This document shows, piece after piece, positions 1-9,102 of a stretch of 54,722 nucleotides of DNA. Both the position numbers and the translations under genes were made by a program. Source of the stretch: Halomonas salinarum (GTDB lineage: Bacteria; Pseudomonadota; Gammaproteobacteria; Pseudomonadales; Halomonadaceae); NCBI RefSeq assembly GCF_012062845.1, contig NZ_WWNB01000023.1, positions 1 through 54,722 on the forward strand, given 5' to 3'. Every line of letters begins with the position of its first letter. Position 1 is the stretch's first letter. The notes beneath the pieces are model-generated. The model was not told where the DNA came from. It saw nothing but the letters and a program-made list of their open reading frames with translations, and made no database searches.

Positions 1-212
1 CAGGTGCGACAGCCTCGTATGCGGTTCCTGTTCGTCGGGCCAGGAGTTTGCCTACAGCTTCCTCCAGATTCCGCCTCGCGACGGACACCCTTGCTGTTCA
101 GCTAACGGTTCCCGCTATCAGGGTCCGTAGGGGACTCTCACCCCCGAGTCATCCCGAGGCACCACCCTCGGGAACAGCACCTGTCCGGCGCTGCGCGCCA
201 TGCCTGGCGCAC
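1..212. other. hairpin-rich segment, possible structured RNA or mobile-element remnant
   Basis: This stretch carries no convincing gene. A 74-codon open frame starts at 48 but has no ribosome binding site and an Arg/Pro-rich translation typical of chance frames. Several inverted repeats lie close together: an 8-bp stem at 152-159/166-173 and a perfect 6-bp stem with a 4-nt loop at 195-210. The text has the look of a dispersed conserved element, but I cannot name a family. The element is cut by the window start. Confidence 0.3.
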
Positions 213-213
213 C

Positions 214-240
214 AAAAAAAGACCCCACCGAAGTGGGGTC
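214..240 (-). terminator. rho-independent terminator after the small exported protein gene
   Basis: Stem of 8 bp (221-228 with 233-240) closed by a CGAA loop (TTCG on the minus strand) and followed on the minus strand by seven T residues (214-220). It sits about 50 bp after the stop of the minus-strand gene at 291-575. Confidence 0.85.
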
Positions 241-290
241 AGGCAAGGGGCAAGGGGCAAGACATGCCCTGAACTGAGGTCTTACAGGGC

Positions 291-575
291 TTAGTGAGCT
301 GCATCCTTTGCATGCTCTAGTGACTCGGCCTGCGCCTTGGCAGAAAAATCGGTGTAGCGTTCGCCCTGCGCAAGCAGCGACTGGCGTGCTTCAGCCAGGC
401 TGGCACTGTCACTACTCAGACGATAGTCAGCCACCTGATGGCTGGCAGGACTGGACTGCACCTGCTCAGGAGCAGCCTGGTTGACCTCCAGGGCCTTTTC
501 GGTGGCGACACTGGCTTGAGCGGCCATCGGCAGAACGGCGGCGATAAGAGCGGCGAGGGTCAGTTGGCGTTTCAT
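291..575 (-). CDS. small exported protein of unknown function
   Basis: This is a 94-aa protein with an evident Sec signal peptide: MKRQ, then a hydrophobic core (LTLAALIAAVLPMA), with likely cleavage after AQA near residue 21. The mature part of about 70 residues is polar, Ala/Ser/Gln/Glu-rich, without cysteines, and probably helical. No domain is recognised. The gene stands alone, with its own terminator (214-240) and a promoter region full of inverted repeats (599-657). A Shine-Dalgarno-like AGGAG lies just before the ATG. It is probably periplasmic. Expression and a real start look well supported; the function is unknown. Confidence 0.7.
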   Translation of the reverse strand: MKRQLTLAALIAAVLPMAAQASVATEKALEVNQAAPEQVQSSPASHQVADYRLSSDSASLAEARQSLLAQGERYTDFSAKAQAESLEHAKDAAH

Positions 576-598
576 CGAGATAATCTCCTGTGCGGTGC

Positions 599-657
599 AT
601 TGCGATAGGGAGAATACTATTAGCCAGTTAATTAGCTGGCTACATGTTTATCGCAAT
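599..657 (-). promoter_or_regulatory. nested inverted repeats in the promoter of the small exported protein
   Basis: A 22-bp near-perfect palindrome (621-642, TAGCCAG.TAATTA.CTGGCTA, one mismatched pair) lies 46 bp upstream of the ATG at 575. Outside it, ATTGCGATA (599-607) and TATCGCAAT (649-657) form a second inverted repeat. A -10-like TAGTAT can be read on the minus strand next to the palindrome. The arrangement suggests operator sites for a dimeric regulator. The regulator is not identifiable. Confidence 0.45.
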
Positions 658-700
658 ACGCCTGATAGGCATTGTCTATCGCCGTGGTTGCCAGGGGCTT

Positions 701-731
701 CAACAAAAACGCCGCCCCGAAGGGCGGCGTT
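701..731 (-). terminator. rho-independent terminator after dxs
   Basis: A 10-bp GC-rich stem (708-717 with 722-731) has a TTCG tetraloop on the minus strand and a T-rich tail (rc of CAACAAAAA). It lies about 85 bp downstream of the dxs stop. Confidence 0.85.
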
Positions 732-815
732 GAGCAGGGCCATCTAGCAGGCCCATCTTCGCAGGGAAACATGCAGGGGCCCTCAGAGCCTCTCCGAAAG
801 CGTTCGATGCAGCGC

Positions 816-2723
816 CTAGCCCAGGCGGGCCAGGATGGATGCTTCGATGCCCGCCACATCGAGGCCACAGTCGGTGAGCAATTCGGCAGGCGTGCCATGC
901 TCGACGAAGGCGTCGGGCAGCCCCAGATTGAGTACCGCCACCGACTCACCAGCCTCGGCGAGCAGTTCATTGACGGCACTGCCGGCGCCACCCGCCACCA
1001 CATTCTCTTCGAGTGTCACCAACAGGTCGTGGTAGCGCGCCGCGGCCAGCACCGCCTCACGATCCAGCGGTTTCACGGAACGCATGTTGAAGTGGGTCGC
1101 ATCGAGGCGCTCGGCGACCTCGGCGGCGGCGCCGTTGAGGCTGCCAAAGGCCAGAAGGGCGATGCCGTGCCCCTGACGGCGCATCTCCGCCTTGCCGATT
1201 TCCATGGGCTTGAGGTGCGCTGGAATCTCCACGCCAGGGCCAGTTCCGCGGGGATAGCGCACTGCCGCCGGGCCGGGGTGATGGTAAGCTGCCGAGAGCA
1301 TGGCACGACACTCTGCCTCGTTGGAGGGGGCCAGAATCACCATGCCCGGCACACAGCGCAGGAAGGACAGATCCATGGCGCCGTGATGCGTCGGGCCGTC
1401 CTCACCCACCAAGCCAGCACGGTCGATGGCAAAGGTCACGTCCAGCTCCTGAACGGCGACATCGTGAATCAGCTGATCATAGCCGCGCTGCAGGAAGGTC
1501 GAGTAGATCGCCAACACCGGCTTGCTGCCCTCGCAGGCCATGCCCGCCGAGAGTGTCACCGCATGCTGCTCCGCGATCGCCACATCGAAGTAGCGCTCGG
1601 GGTATTCCTTGGAGAAGCGCACCAGGTCCGAGCCTTCGCGCATCGCCGGCGTGATGCCCAGCAGCCGCTCGTCGGCGGCGGCCATGTCGCATAGCCAGTC
1701 ACCGAAGACATTGCAATACTTGCGTGGCTTCGGGCGCGCGGGATCATCGTTGAGCGGCGGCGGCGCTGCCGCAGGCGTCACGCTGGGCTTCTCGAGCTTG
1801 GTGATGGCGTGATAGCCGATCGGGTCAGCCTCGGCGGGCTCGAAGCCACGCCCCTTGCGCGTCTTGACGTGCAGGAACTGCGGGCCATCCAGGTCACGCA
1901 TGCCGTGCAGCGTCTGGATCAACTGCGGCAGATCATGGCCATCGATGGGGCCGATGTAATTGAACCCCATCTCCTCGAACAGCGTCGCCGGGCTCACCAT
2001 GCCCTTCATGTGCTCTTCGGTGCGCCGTGCAAGCTCAAGCGCCCCGGGCAGATGCGAGAGCACGCGCTTGGAGTTCTCGCGCATCATCGTGTAGGGCTTG
2101 CTGGTGAGGATCTTGGCCAGGTAGCTGGCCATGCCGCCGACATTCTCGGAAATCGACATCTCGTTGTCGTTGAGCACCACCAGCAGGTTGGCGTCGACAT
2201 GTCCGGCATGCGCCAGGGCCTCGAAGGCCATGCCGGCGGTCAGGGCGCCATCGCCGATCACCGCGCAGACCCGGCGATCTTCACCCTGGGCGCGAGCGGC
2301 CAGGGCCATCCCCAGGGCCGCCGATATCGAGGTGCTGGAATGGCCAACACCGAAGGTGTCGAATTCCGACTCGGCACGTCGCGGAAAGGCGGCGAGGCCG
2401 CCATGCTGGCGGATACCGAGCATTTCCTCGCGCCGGCCGGTGAGGATCTTGTGCGGGTAAGCCTGGTGGCCAACGTCCCAGACCAACCGGTCATGGGGGG
2501 TGTCCAGCGCCTGGTGCAGGGCCACGGTGAGCTCCACGACGCCGAGCCCGGCACCGAAATGGCCGCCGCTGACGCCAACGCTATATAGCAGATAGGCACG
2601 CAGCTCATCGGCCAGCTGGGCAAGCTGACTCGCGCTCATCGCATGCAGCGCAGCGGGCGTATCCAGGGTGTCGAGCAGCGGCGTCGCCGGGCGCTCGGCA
2701 GGAATCTCGTCGAACAGCTTCAT
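816..2723 (-). CDS. dxs: 1-deoxy-D-xylulose-5-phosphate synthase
   Basis: Cytoplasmic thiamine-diphosphate enzyme that condenses pyruvate and glyceraldehyde-3-phosphate to DXP, the first step of the MEP isoprenoid route. At 635 aa it is full length. Visible family features are the N-terminal [17 protein letters not shown] segment, the ThDP/Mg motif [14 protein letters not shown] with LNDNEMSIS, the central transketolase part ([31 protein letters not shown]) and the C-terminal transketolase domain. It follows ispA on the same strand with a 16-bp gap, the common gammaproteobacterial xseB-ispA-dxs operon. ATG at 2723 is used although the Shine-Dalgarno is weak. Confidence 0.97.
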   Translation of the reverse strand: MKLFDEIPAERPATPLLDTLDTPAALHAMSASQLAQLADELRAYLLYSVGVSGGHFGAGLGVVELTVALHQALDTPHDRLVWDVGHQAYPHKILTGRREEMLGIRQHGGLAAFPRRAESEFDTFGVGHSSTSISAALGMALAARAQGEDRRVCAVIGDGALTAGMAFEALAHAGHVDANLLVVLNDNEMSISENVGGMASYLAKILTSKPYTMMRENSKRVLSHLPGALELARRTEEHMKGMVSPATLFEEMGFNYIGPIDGHDLPQLIQTLHGMRDLDGPQFLHVKTRKGRGFEPAEADPIGYHAITKLEKPSVTPAAAPPPLNDDPARPKPRKYCNVFGDWLCDMAAADERLLGITPAMREGSDLVRFSKEYPERYFDVAIAEQHAVTLSAGMACEGSKPVLAIYSTFLQRGYDQLIHDVAVQELDVTFAIDRAGLVGEDGPTHHGAMDLSFLRCVPGMVILAPSNEAECRAMLSAAYHHPGPAAVRYPRGTGPGVEIPAHLKPMEIGKAEMRRQGHGIALLAFGSLNGAAAEVAERLDATHFNMRSVKPLDREAVLAAARYHDLLVTLEENVVAGGAGSAVNELLAEAGESVAVLNLGLPDAFVEHGTPAELLTDCGLDVAGIEASILARLG

Positions 2724-2739
2724 GTGGGCATCTATCGTG

Positions 2740-3663
2740 TCAGTGGTCGCGCTCGATCATATGGCGAGCCAGGGCGGCCAGGGTGGCGGCATCGTCGCCC
2801 AATGGCTCAAGCGCCGTCAGGGCCTCATCGAGCAGGTCATCGGCCATGGCGCGAGCGCCATCGAGGCCGAGCAGGGCCGGATAGGTCGGTTTGTCACGGG
2901 CAGCATCGGCCCCCGAGGTCTTGCCCAGCGTCGCCGTATCACCGGTGACGTCGAGAATGTCGTCCTGAATCTGGAACGCCAGGCCAATGGCCGCCGCATA
3001 GGCGTCCAGCGCCGTCACACGCGGGTCGTCGGCATCGACAGCGGTGAGCCCGCCCAATCGCACGGCGGCGCGAATCAGTGCACCGGTCTTGTGCCGATGC
3101 ATGCGCGCCAGCGCGTCGAGATCGGCCGGCTGCCCTACCGCGGCAAGATCCAGGGCCTGGCCAGCCGCCATGCCGGTGCGTCCGGACGCCTCGGCCAGGG
3201 TCGTCACCATGGCGGCCAGTCGCGGGTGCGCCTGATGCGCCAGGACTTCGAAGGCCAGCGTCTGCAGGGCATCGCCGGCGAGAATGGCACTGGCCTCGTC
3301 AAAGGCCCGGTGCACGGTCGGCTGGCCACGACGCAGATCATCATCGTCCATTGCCGGCAGGTCGTCATGCACCAGCGAGTAGGCATGTATCAGCTCTACC
3401 GACGCGGCGACCGGATCAAGCACCTCATCGGTCGCGCCCAGGGCGCGACCCGCCGCATACACAAGCACCGGACGAAGCCGCTTGCCACCGCCCAGCACGC
3501 CATGACGCATGGCGGCATCGAGGCGCTCGGCCGCGCCCGGCGTCGACAAGAGTGCATCGAGCCAGGCATCGACGCGGGCCTGATCAGCGCTCAACAGCTT
3601 TTGGAGCGACGCTTTCTCATCAAGCGTCGGCGCCTTACTCGGGGTGCTTTGCTGGGCACTCAC
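2740..3663 (-). CDS. ispA: (2E,6E)-farnesyl diphosphate synthase
   Basis: Prenyltransferase that joins IPP with DMAPP and GPP to give farnesyl diphosphate for ubiquinone and undecaprenyl carriers. The 307-aa protein has the first aspartate-rich motif ([15 protein letters not shown]), the [10 protein letters not shown] helix and the second aspartate-rich motif ([12 protein letters not shown]). Translation probably begins at GTG 3663, which overlaps the xseB stop (GTGA), so the two are translationally coupled. Its substrates come from the MEP pathway begun by the next gene, dxs. Confidence 0.95.
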   Translation of the reverse strand: MSAQQSTPSKAPTLDEKASLQKLLSADQARVDAWLDALLSTPGAAERLDAAMRHGVLGGGKRLRPVLVYAAGRALGATDEVLDPVAASVELIHAYSLVHDDLPAMDDDDLRRGQPTVHRAFDEASAILAGDALQTLAFEVLAHQAHPRLAAMVTTLAEASGRTGMAAGQALDLAAVGQPADLDALARMHRHKTGALIRAAVRLGGLTAVDADDPRVTALDAYAAAIGLAFQIQDDILDVTGDTATLGKTSGADAARDKPTYPALLGLDGARAMADDLLDEALTALEPLGDDAATLAALARHMIERDH

Positions 3664-3938
3664 CGCGCATCCTCCGTGCCGCCCGAGAAGGGCGCCTCAT
3701 CCAGCGAGCCATCATCGCCCTCAACCAGACTGCGGACCTTGAGCTCGGCACTATCGAGGCGATGCTGAGCCTCGCGGGTCAGGCCCACGCCCTGCTCGAA
3801 GGCAGCAAGAGAGTCCTCAAGGCTCAGTTCACCGGACTCGAGCCGAGTCACCAAGGCTTCGAGCCGTTCAAGGGTCGAGGCAAAATCCTGAGGGGGCGTA
3901 CCGGCATCCGGCATGCTGTCCTGATCGGCCATGGGCAT
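3660..3938 (-). CDS. xseB: exodeoxyribonuclease VII small subunit
   Basis: Small subunit of the ExoVII nuclease, which pairs with XseA to digest single-stranded DNA. The 92-aa product has the XseB core: [43 protein letters not shown], then a short acidic tail (first block is residues about 19-62). It is the first gene of the xseB-ispA-dxs operon and overlaps ispA by 4 bp. A second ATG two codons downstream (3932) is an equally possible start. xseA is not in the window. Confidence 0.93.
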   Translation of the reverse strand: MPMADQDSMPDAGTPPQDFASTLERLEALVTRLESGELSLEDSLAAFEQGVGLTREAQHRLDSAELKVRSLVEGDDGSLDEAPFSGGTEDAR

Positions 3939-4310
3939 CTCACTGTCGTGGGCAGGCTCCCAGGCCCGCGCGCGTCAAAAAATCCAGGCCGCCAGTATAC
4001 ACGCAACCCCCGGGGGTGCGTCTGCCCCGGGCCAGACTTGCACTACGCTCATGCAGCCCATTCATGAGCAAAGCACAGCATTTTCATTCCACCCTCGAAC
4101 GGCTCAGGGCGGGTCTGTGCTAGGATATGCGCCCTGTTGACCCTGCTTCTCGCTGGATGTGGCAACGCCTGAATGTCGGGCGTGCGCCGCGGGATAGCAT
4201 CTCGACAGGCCAACAACAGACGATATGTCATGAACAGAGGCGCCGTGCCCGAGGTTGGCCGGGTCTCGCAGAACTAGGCGACTCACGCCAACGATAGGGT
4301 TGATTCAACA
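3939..4310 (+). promoter_or_regulatory. divergent xseB/serA intergenic region with candidate serA promoter
   Basis: This 372-bp stretch has no supported gene. A candidate extended -10 element for serA, TGC followed by TAGGAT, is at 4118-4126 without a good -35, leaving a leader of about 180 nt. A GC-rich near-palindrome is centred near 4011 (CCCCC/GGGGG arms with CGCA/TGCG flanks). No riboswitch or attenuator is recognised. Confidence 0.35.
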
Positions 4311-5561
4311 ATGGCCAAAACGTCCCTGGACAAGAGCAAGATCAAGATCCTGCTGCTCGAGGGCGTCCACCAGAGCGCGGTGGACAACTTCCTGAATGCT
4401 GGTTACACCAACATCGAGCATGTTGCCACCTCGCTTGATGAAGAGACGCTGATCGAGAAGATTCGCGATGTTCACTTCATCGGTCTGCGCTCGCGCACCC
4501 AGCTGAACGAGCGCGTCTTCGCCGCCGCCGACAAGCTCGTCGCGGTGGGCTGTTTCTGCATCGGCACCAATCAGGTTGACCTGAACGCAGCGCTCAGGCG
4601 CGGCATCCCGGTCTTCAATGCCCCGTACTCCAACACCCGCTCGGTGGCCGAACTGGTGCTCGCCGAAGCGATCATGCTGCTGCGTGGCATTCCGGAGAAG
4701 AACGCCCAGGCCCACAAGGGCGGCTGGCTGAAAAGCGCCAGCAATTCTCACGAGGCGCGAGGCAAAATGCTGGGTATCGTCGGCTACGGTAGTATCGGTG
4801 CTCAGCTCTCGGTACTCGCCGAATCTCTGGGCTTCGACGTCATCTACTACGACGTGGTCACCAAGCTGGCCATGGGCAACGCCCGCCAGGTGGGCAGCCT
4901 CGAGGAACTGCTGGCGCGGGCCGATATCGTCACCCTGCACGTGCCGGACCTGCCCTCGACCCGCTGGATGATCGGCACCGAGCAGATTGCCCTGATGAAA
5001 CAGGGCGGCATCCTGATCAACGCCTCTCGCGGCAGCGTGGTGGAGATCGAGCCACTGGCCGAGTCTCTCAAGGCAGGCCGACTGCTGGGCGCAGCCATCG
5101 ACGTCTTCCCGGTCGAGCCCAAGGGCAATAACGAGGAGTTCACGAGCCCGCTGCGCGGTCTGGAAAACGTGATCCTCACCCCGCACATCGGCGGTTCGAC
5201 CCTGGAGGCTCAGGAGAACATCGGCGTCGAAGTGGCCGAGAAACTGATCACCTATTCCGACAACGGCACCACCATCACCTCGGTCAACTTCCCCGAGGTC
5301 GCCCTGCCGGCGCACCCGGACAAGCACCGCCTGCTGCATATCCACGAGAACGTGCCCGGCGTGCTGTCCGAGATCAACCGCGTACTGTCCGAGGACGGCA
5401 TCAATATCTCCGGCCAGTACCTGCAGACCAATGAAGAGGTTGGCTACGTGGTGATCGACGTCGACAAGGGCTATGGCCGCCAGGCACTCGACTCCCTCAA
5501 GCAGGTCAAACATACCCTGCGCATTCGCACGCTTTATTCCGAGACCAACTACGTCGACTGA
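4311..5561 (+). CDS. serA: D-3-phosphoglycerate dehydrogenase
   Basis: NAD-dependent enzyme that oxidises 3-phosphoglycerate to 3-phosphohydroxypyruvate, the first step of serine biosynthesis. At 416 aa it matches the ACT-containing type found in E. coli (about 410 aa). Features are the NAD-binding fold (MLGIVGYGSIGAQLS), the catalytic Arg in NASRGS, the Glu in DVFPVEP, the catalytic His in LTPHIGGST, and a C-terminal ACT domain (about residues 340-416, HENVPGVLSEINRVLSEDGINI) that confers feedback inhibition by serine. It is monocistronic, with a strong terminator directly downstream. Confidence 0.97.
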   Translation: MAKTSLDKSKIKILLLEGVHQSAVDNFLNAGYTNIEHVATSLDEETLIEKIRDVHFIGLRSRTQLNERVFAAADKLVAVGCFCIGTNQVDLNAALRRGIPVFNAPYSNTRSVAELVLAEAIMLLRGIPEKNAQAHKGGWLKSASNSHEARGKMLGIVGYGSIGAQLSVLAESLGFDVIYYDVVTKLAMGNARQVGSLEELLARADIVTLHVPDLPSTRWMIGTEQIALMKQGGILINASRGSVVEIEPLAESLKAGRLLGAAIDVFPVEPKGNNEEFTSPLRGLENVILTPHIGGSTLEAQENIGVEVAEKLITYSDNGTTITSVNFPEVALPAHPDKHRLLHIHENVPGVLSEINRVLSEDGINISGQYLQTNEEVGYVVIDVDKGYGRQALDSLKQVKHTLRIRTLYSETNYVD

Positions 5562-5614
5562 ACCGATCTAGCGAGACCCGGTCAGGCGAGCCATTCGCTC
5601 GTCGCCACCGCTGA

Positions 5615-5645
5615 CGACCCCGGCCTCATCAGGCCGGGGTCGTTT
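5615..5645 (+). terminator. rho-independent terminator after serA
   Basis: A 12-bp perfect GC-rich stem (5615-5626 with 5631-5642), CATC loop and TTT tail, 53 bp after the serA stop. Confidence 0.9.
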
Positions 5646-5685
5646 GCGTCTGGGCAACACCTGATCACCACAACCCGCCGCCTAG

Positions 5686-5738
5686 CTGATCGAGATCAAG
5701 CCCCACGTGATGCGCCCGTCGCGCCGGGCGGGTAAAAT
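5686..5738 (+). promoter_or_regulatory. FNR/ANR-like box and -10 element upstream of trhO
   Basis: CTGAT-CGAG-ATCAA at 5686-5699 differs from the FNR/ANR consensus TTGAT-N4-ATCAA at one position. A -10-like TAAAAT lies at 5733-5738. The box centre would be near -52 relative to the inferred start site, which is not a canonical activation position, so repression or a different start site is possible. Confidence 0.4.
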
Positions 5739-5795
5739 GCTGGCCACTTTCAACCCCGGTCCGTCCTTTGCGAGGACGACAACCAGGAGAGCCTC

Positions 5796-6779
5796 ATGAC
5801 ATCACCCCATTCCCCGGGGGGCATCGTCGTTGCCGCCCTGTACAAGTTCGTTGCACTCGATGACTTCGAGGCCCTGCGCGAGCCACTGCGACAGGCCATG
5901 CTCGAGCACAACATCAAGGGCACCCTGCTCTTGGCCCGCGAGGGCATCAACGGCACCGTCTCCGGCACCCGCGAGGGCATCGATGCCCTACTGGCCTGGC
6001 TTGGCCGTGACGCGCGTCTTGCCGACGTCGATCACAAGGAGTCCTACTGCGACGAACATCCGTTCTACCGCACCAAGGTCAAGCTGAAGCGCGAGATCGT
6101 CACCATGGGGGTGCCCGAGGTCGACCCCAATGCCACCGTCGGCACCTATGTTGACCCCGAAGAGTGGAATGCGGTGATCGCCGACCCGGAGGTGCTGGTC
6201 ATCGACACCCGCAACGACTATGAGGTGGCGATTGGCTCCTTCGAGGGTGCTGTCGACCCCCAGACCAAGTCCTTCCGCGAGTTTCCCGACTATGTGAAGG
6301 CGCACTACGACCCGGCCAAGCACAAGAAGGTCGCGATGTTCTGCACCGGCGGCATTCGCTGCGAGAAGGCCTCGAGCTTCATGCTCCACGAGGGGTTCGA
6401 GGAAGTCTTCCACCTCAAGGGCGGCATCCTCAACTATCTCGAAAAGGTACCCGAGGGTGAGTCGATGTGGCGCGGCGACTGCTTCGTCTTCGATAACCGG
6501 GTGACGGTGCGTCACGACCTGAGCGAGGGCGTGTTCGACCAGTGCCATGCCTGCCGCATGCCGATCTCCGCCGAGGACCAGCGCGCCGAGACCTATGAGC
6601 CTGGCGTGAGCTGCCCGCACTGCTTCGACTCGCTGCCCGAGAAGACCCGGGCCGGCGCCCGCGAGCGCCAGCGCCAGATCGAGCTTGCCAATCAGCGCGG
6701 CGAGCCGCATCCGCTGGGTCGCGACCCACGCCAGATGAAGGAAACGACACCCAAGGACGCGACAGCAAAGGCCGAATAA
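5796..6779 (+). CDS. trhO: tRNA uridine(34) hydroxylase, rhodanese-like
   Basis: YceA/TrhO family enzyme that hydroxylates U34 of certain tRNAs to 5-hydroxyuridine using molecular oxygen. The 327-aa protein has the N-terminal acylphosphatase-like domain ([11 protein letters not shown]..., [16 protein letters not shown]), a central rhodanese domain with the active-site Cys near residue 183 ([11 protein letters not shown]) and a C-terminal region with two CxxC-type pairs (CHACRMP, CPHC) that may bind metal. ATG 5796 has AGGAGAG upstream. It is a single gene facing a minus-strand gene, with an FNR-like box upstream. Confidence 0.93.
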   Translation: MTSPHSPGGIVVAALYKFVALDDFEALREPLRQAMLEHNIKGTLLLAREGINGTVSGTREGIDALLAWLGRDARLADVDHKESYCDEHPFYRTKVKLKREIVTMGVPEVDPNATVGTYVDPEEWNAVIADPEVLVIDTRNDYEVAIGSFEGAVDPQTKSFREFPDYVKAHYDPAKHKKVAMFCTGGIRCEKASSFMLHEGFEEVFHLKGGILNYLEKVPEGESMWRGDCFVFDNRVTVRHDLSEGVFDQCHACRMPISAEDQRAETYEPGVSCPHCFDSLPEKTRAGARERQRQIELANQRGEPHPLGRDPRQMKETTPKDATAKAE

Positions 6780-6912
6780 GCCCACAGGATCGGCTGTCGC
6801 ATCACCGGGAAAGGATGCCCCAGATCCGCCTGCCCTACTCTCATGCCACCCAGCCTAGAGGCGACGTCCGCCGAAGACGTCGCGTCCTGATGGCCTTTCA
6901 TGTCGGCCGCGC

Positions 6913-8154
6913 CTAGAAACAGGTCGGCATCTCTTCGATGACATTGAGCGCCGTGTCGACTCGACAGACGCGACGCCACTTGTCGAAGGTCAGGCAGGGG
7001 TGGGAGGCGCCGAAGGCGACGATGTCGCCGATATGCACCTCACCGCCGTCATTTTCATCGGCTGTTGCGGGCAAGCGCACGAAGGCGTGCTGGTCCATCA
7101 GCTTGACGACCTCCCAGCCGGCCACCGACAGCGTCTGCGCGCCGCTACCGCCCTCCCGGTAGCGGCGCAGCGCTTCAGGCAGCTGGTCGGCGCCGATATC
7201 GCGCTTGCCCATGGCCACCACGGCGAGCCCTGGCTCGGGCAGCGACTGCACCTGAGCAAATATCTCCAGCGCCGGCGCAAGGCCCGGCTCAAGCGCCGGC
7301 TGACGCTCAAGCACGCCACGTTGGGCCTGACGATAGAGGCCGTGGTCATGCACCACATAACAGCCGGGACGCAGCACCGACACGAAGCATGCGCCAAGCG
7401 ATGCCTCGTGAAACACCTCGGCGATCAGGTCATACCAGGCCGAGCCCGAGGCGGTGATCAGTGCCGTCTCGACCTCGATCAGGCCGGCCTCCTCCAGCGC
7501 CCGAGCGGCCTCGACCATGCGCCAGGCATAACGACGAATCGCCACGGCCGGCTCGCCACCATCGGCCGTTACCACACCTTCGTAGCCTTCGAGACCGGCA
7601 AGCACCAGCGCGGGCTCTTCCTGTATACGCGCGGCCAGTGAAAGCACCTGCTGCTGATCCCGACAGCCACAACGACCACCCACCACACCCAGCTCGACGA
7701 GTACCCTGAGGTGCAGGCCGCGCGCCGCGAAGTAGCGCCCCAGCTGCGCGACATTGGCAGCGCTGTCGACCACGCAGTAGACCTCGGCGCCCTGCTCGAT
7801 CAGATCGGCGATGATCGCCATATTGGGCTCGCCAACCAGCTGATTGGCCATCAGCAGCCGATTGACGCCATGGGCGAAGGCGGCGCGGCACTGGGGGGCG
7901 GTCGCCAGGGTGATACCCCAGGCACCGGCCTCGAGCTGACGCTTAAAGAGCGCCGGGGTCATGGTGGTCTTGCCATGGGGAGCGAGCCTGGCGCCATGGG
8001 CGTCGGCGAAGGCCTGCATCCAGGCGATATTATGGGCAAGTGCCGGCTCGAAGACGGCGGCGGCAGGCAGGATGACGCCGTCGAGCAGGTGCGGGCCGGT
8101 CCCGATGGTGCCTTTGTCGGTGTGCATGGTGGCAAGGCTCTTCACAATAAACAT
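6913..8154 (-). CDS. DSD1-type PLP-dependent amino acid deaminase/aldolase
   Basis: A fold-type III PLP enzyme of the alanine racemase-N / D-serine dehydratase-like family. It has the PLP lysine motif (LAPHGKTTM), a TIM-barrel domain and the C-terminal metal motif (FGASHPCLTFDKWR) typical of D-serine dehydratase and D-threonine aldolase relatives. The closest described subgroup is called amino acid deaminase. Beta-hydroxyaspartate aldolase (BhcC) is a more distant member. The start at ATG 8154 gives 413 aa; ATG 8127 (405 aa) is an alternative with similar Shine-Dalgarno. It lies 81 bp downstream of allA on the same strand, so the two are probably co-transcribed. That suggests a substrate linked to ureide breakdown, such as glyoxylate plus glycine, or a D-amino acid. 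The exact reaction is unknown. Confidence 0.8.
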   Translation of the reverse strand: MFIVKSLATMHTDKGTIGTGPHLLDGVILPAAAVFEPALAHNIAWMQAFADAHGARLAPHGKTTMTPALFKRQLEAGAWGITLATAPQCRAAFAHGVNRLLMANQLVGEPNMAIIADLIEQGAEVYCVVDSAANVAQLGRYFAARGLHLRVLVELGVVGGRCGCRDQQQVLSLAARIQEEPALVLAGLEGYEGVVTADGGEPAVAIRRYAWRMVEAARALEEAGLIEVETALITASGSAWYDLIAEVFHEASLGACFVSVLRPGCYVVHDHGLYRQAQRGVLERQPALEPGLAPALEIFAQVQSLPEPGLAVVAMGKRDIGADQLPEALRRYREGGSGAQTLSVAGWEVVKLMDQHAFVRLPATADENDGGEVHIGDIVAFGASHPCLTFDKWRRVCRVDTALNVIEEMPTCF

Positions 8155-8235
8155 GCAAAAAACTGACTCTTCCAATCCCCAAAGGCGTAAGGGAAACGAC
8201 CAGAGGGATCCCGTCAGTTCCTGTTCAGCGACGTC

Positions 8236-8724
8236 TTAACTCAGGCTCACCCGAACCGACAGCGCCTGCTCGTCGCAGTTGTTGCCGGGGCCGCCCCGAT
8301 CGACAACCAGAAACTCCCCCTCACGCTCGAGCACCGACTGCACGGCGTGCCAGGTACCGGCATGGTAATTCACGCCCTGGCGGCCATCGGTGACGAAGGC
8401 GCACACCTGACCGGAGTCGATCACCTCCCCAGGGGGGGCCACCACAATCAGGAAGCGCTCCTCATGCAGTGGCATGAAGGCCTGGCTGCCCAGCGGATGA
8501 CGCTCGAGGTGGCCAATCTCGAGGGGCAGGCTGACCGGCTGACTGACGAAGATGCTGATCAACGGCCGCGCGTCTTCGCCAAGCGTCTCGACGCGGGCTA
8601 GATCGTGATGGCGCTGAGTCCGCCCAGCATTAATGGGGAAGGACGCCGTCCCCCGACTATCGATGACGTCTCCGAAGGTCGCGAAGGCCTCGTGAGTCAG
8701 AGGACGGGCGATCAGCTCGAGCAT
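8236..8724 (-). CDS. allA: ureidoglycolate lyase
   Basis: AllA-family enzyme that splits (S)-ureidoglycolate into glyoxylate and urea, the last step of allantoin breakdown. The chosen ATG at 8724 follows AAGGAG at good spacing, giving 162 aa, the usual AllA size. An upstream in-frame extension is rejected because its translation is Arg/Pro-rich. Family features are the cupin-like HLERHPLGSQAFMPL segment, a VVAP..G block and GVNYHAGTWHAV. An AT-rich palindrome (8820-8839) lies in its promoter. It precedes the DSD1-type gene on the same strand. Confidence 0.93.
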   Translation of the reverse strand: MLELIARPLTHEAFATFGDVIDSRGTASFPINAGRTQRHHDLARVETLGEDARPLISIFVSQPVSLPLEIGHLERHPLGSQAFMPLHEERFLIVVAPPGEVIDSGQVCAFVTDGRQGVNYHAGTWHAVQSVLEREGEFLVVDRGGPGNNCDEQALSVRVSLS

Positions 8725-8819
8725 GGCAATCTCCTTAGCCAGTATTAAGGTTTCAGGCCACGATAGGCCGTGAAGGCGTTTAGCGCCATATCTCGGTCGA
8801 GGTCTTGGTAGACAACACA

Positions 8820-8839
8820 AAAAATTGTATCCAATTTTT
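8820..8839 (-). promoter_or_regulatory. candidate GntR operator, allA promoter
   Basis: AAAAATTG-TATC-CAATTTTT, a 20-bp site with perfect 8-bp arms, sits about 96-115 bp upstream of the allA start. Its core resembles the TTGTATACAA sites elsewhere in the cluster. Confidence 0.5.
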
Positions 8840-9047
8840 CTGCATTCCTACGCCATGATCTCGCTTGGCAAGCGTCTCGGCTCGTCATCGATTGCTTTAT
8901 CGCGCTCTATACACGACAACAGAGAGCAGCCCACACCTCAGAACCATGCATAAGCACCTGAAAAATCGAATAAAAATCTGCTGAAAATGAAGGCAGCCGT
9001 CATCTGCAAGGCTGTCTTTCCTTGCGTTCCAGGAAAATCCCGCCTAG

Positions 9048-9061
9048 TTTTGTATACAAAA
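9048..9061 (+). promoter_or_regulatory. candidate GntR operator, racemase promoter
   Basis: TTTTGTATACAAAA is a perfect 14-bp palindrome located 42-55 bp upstream of the racemase ATG, where a bound repressor would block initiation. It matches the general TTGTATACAA type known for FCD-class GntR regulators. Confidence 0.6.
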
Positions 9062-9102
9062 TAACCGCTATCCATCGAGCCTATGACAGGAGCCGTCCCA
9101 CG

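Noticed and set aside
48..272. A 74-codon open frame at the window start
   Set aside because: It has no Shine-Dalgarno, overlaps hairpins and a terminator stem, and its Arg/Pro-rich translation is typical of noncoding frames.
2668..3768. A 366-codon plus-strand open frame opposite ispA
   Set aside because: Antisense shadow of ispA and part of xseB; no recognisable domain.
4305..5513. A 402-codon minus-strand open frame opposite serA
   Set aside because: Exact antisense of serA; the serA motifs are complete, so this frame is incidental.
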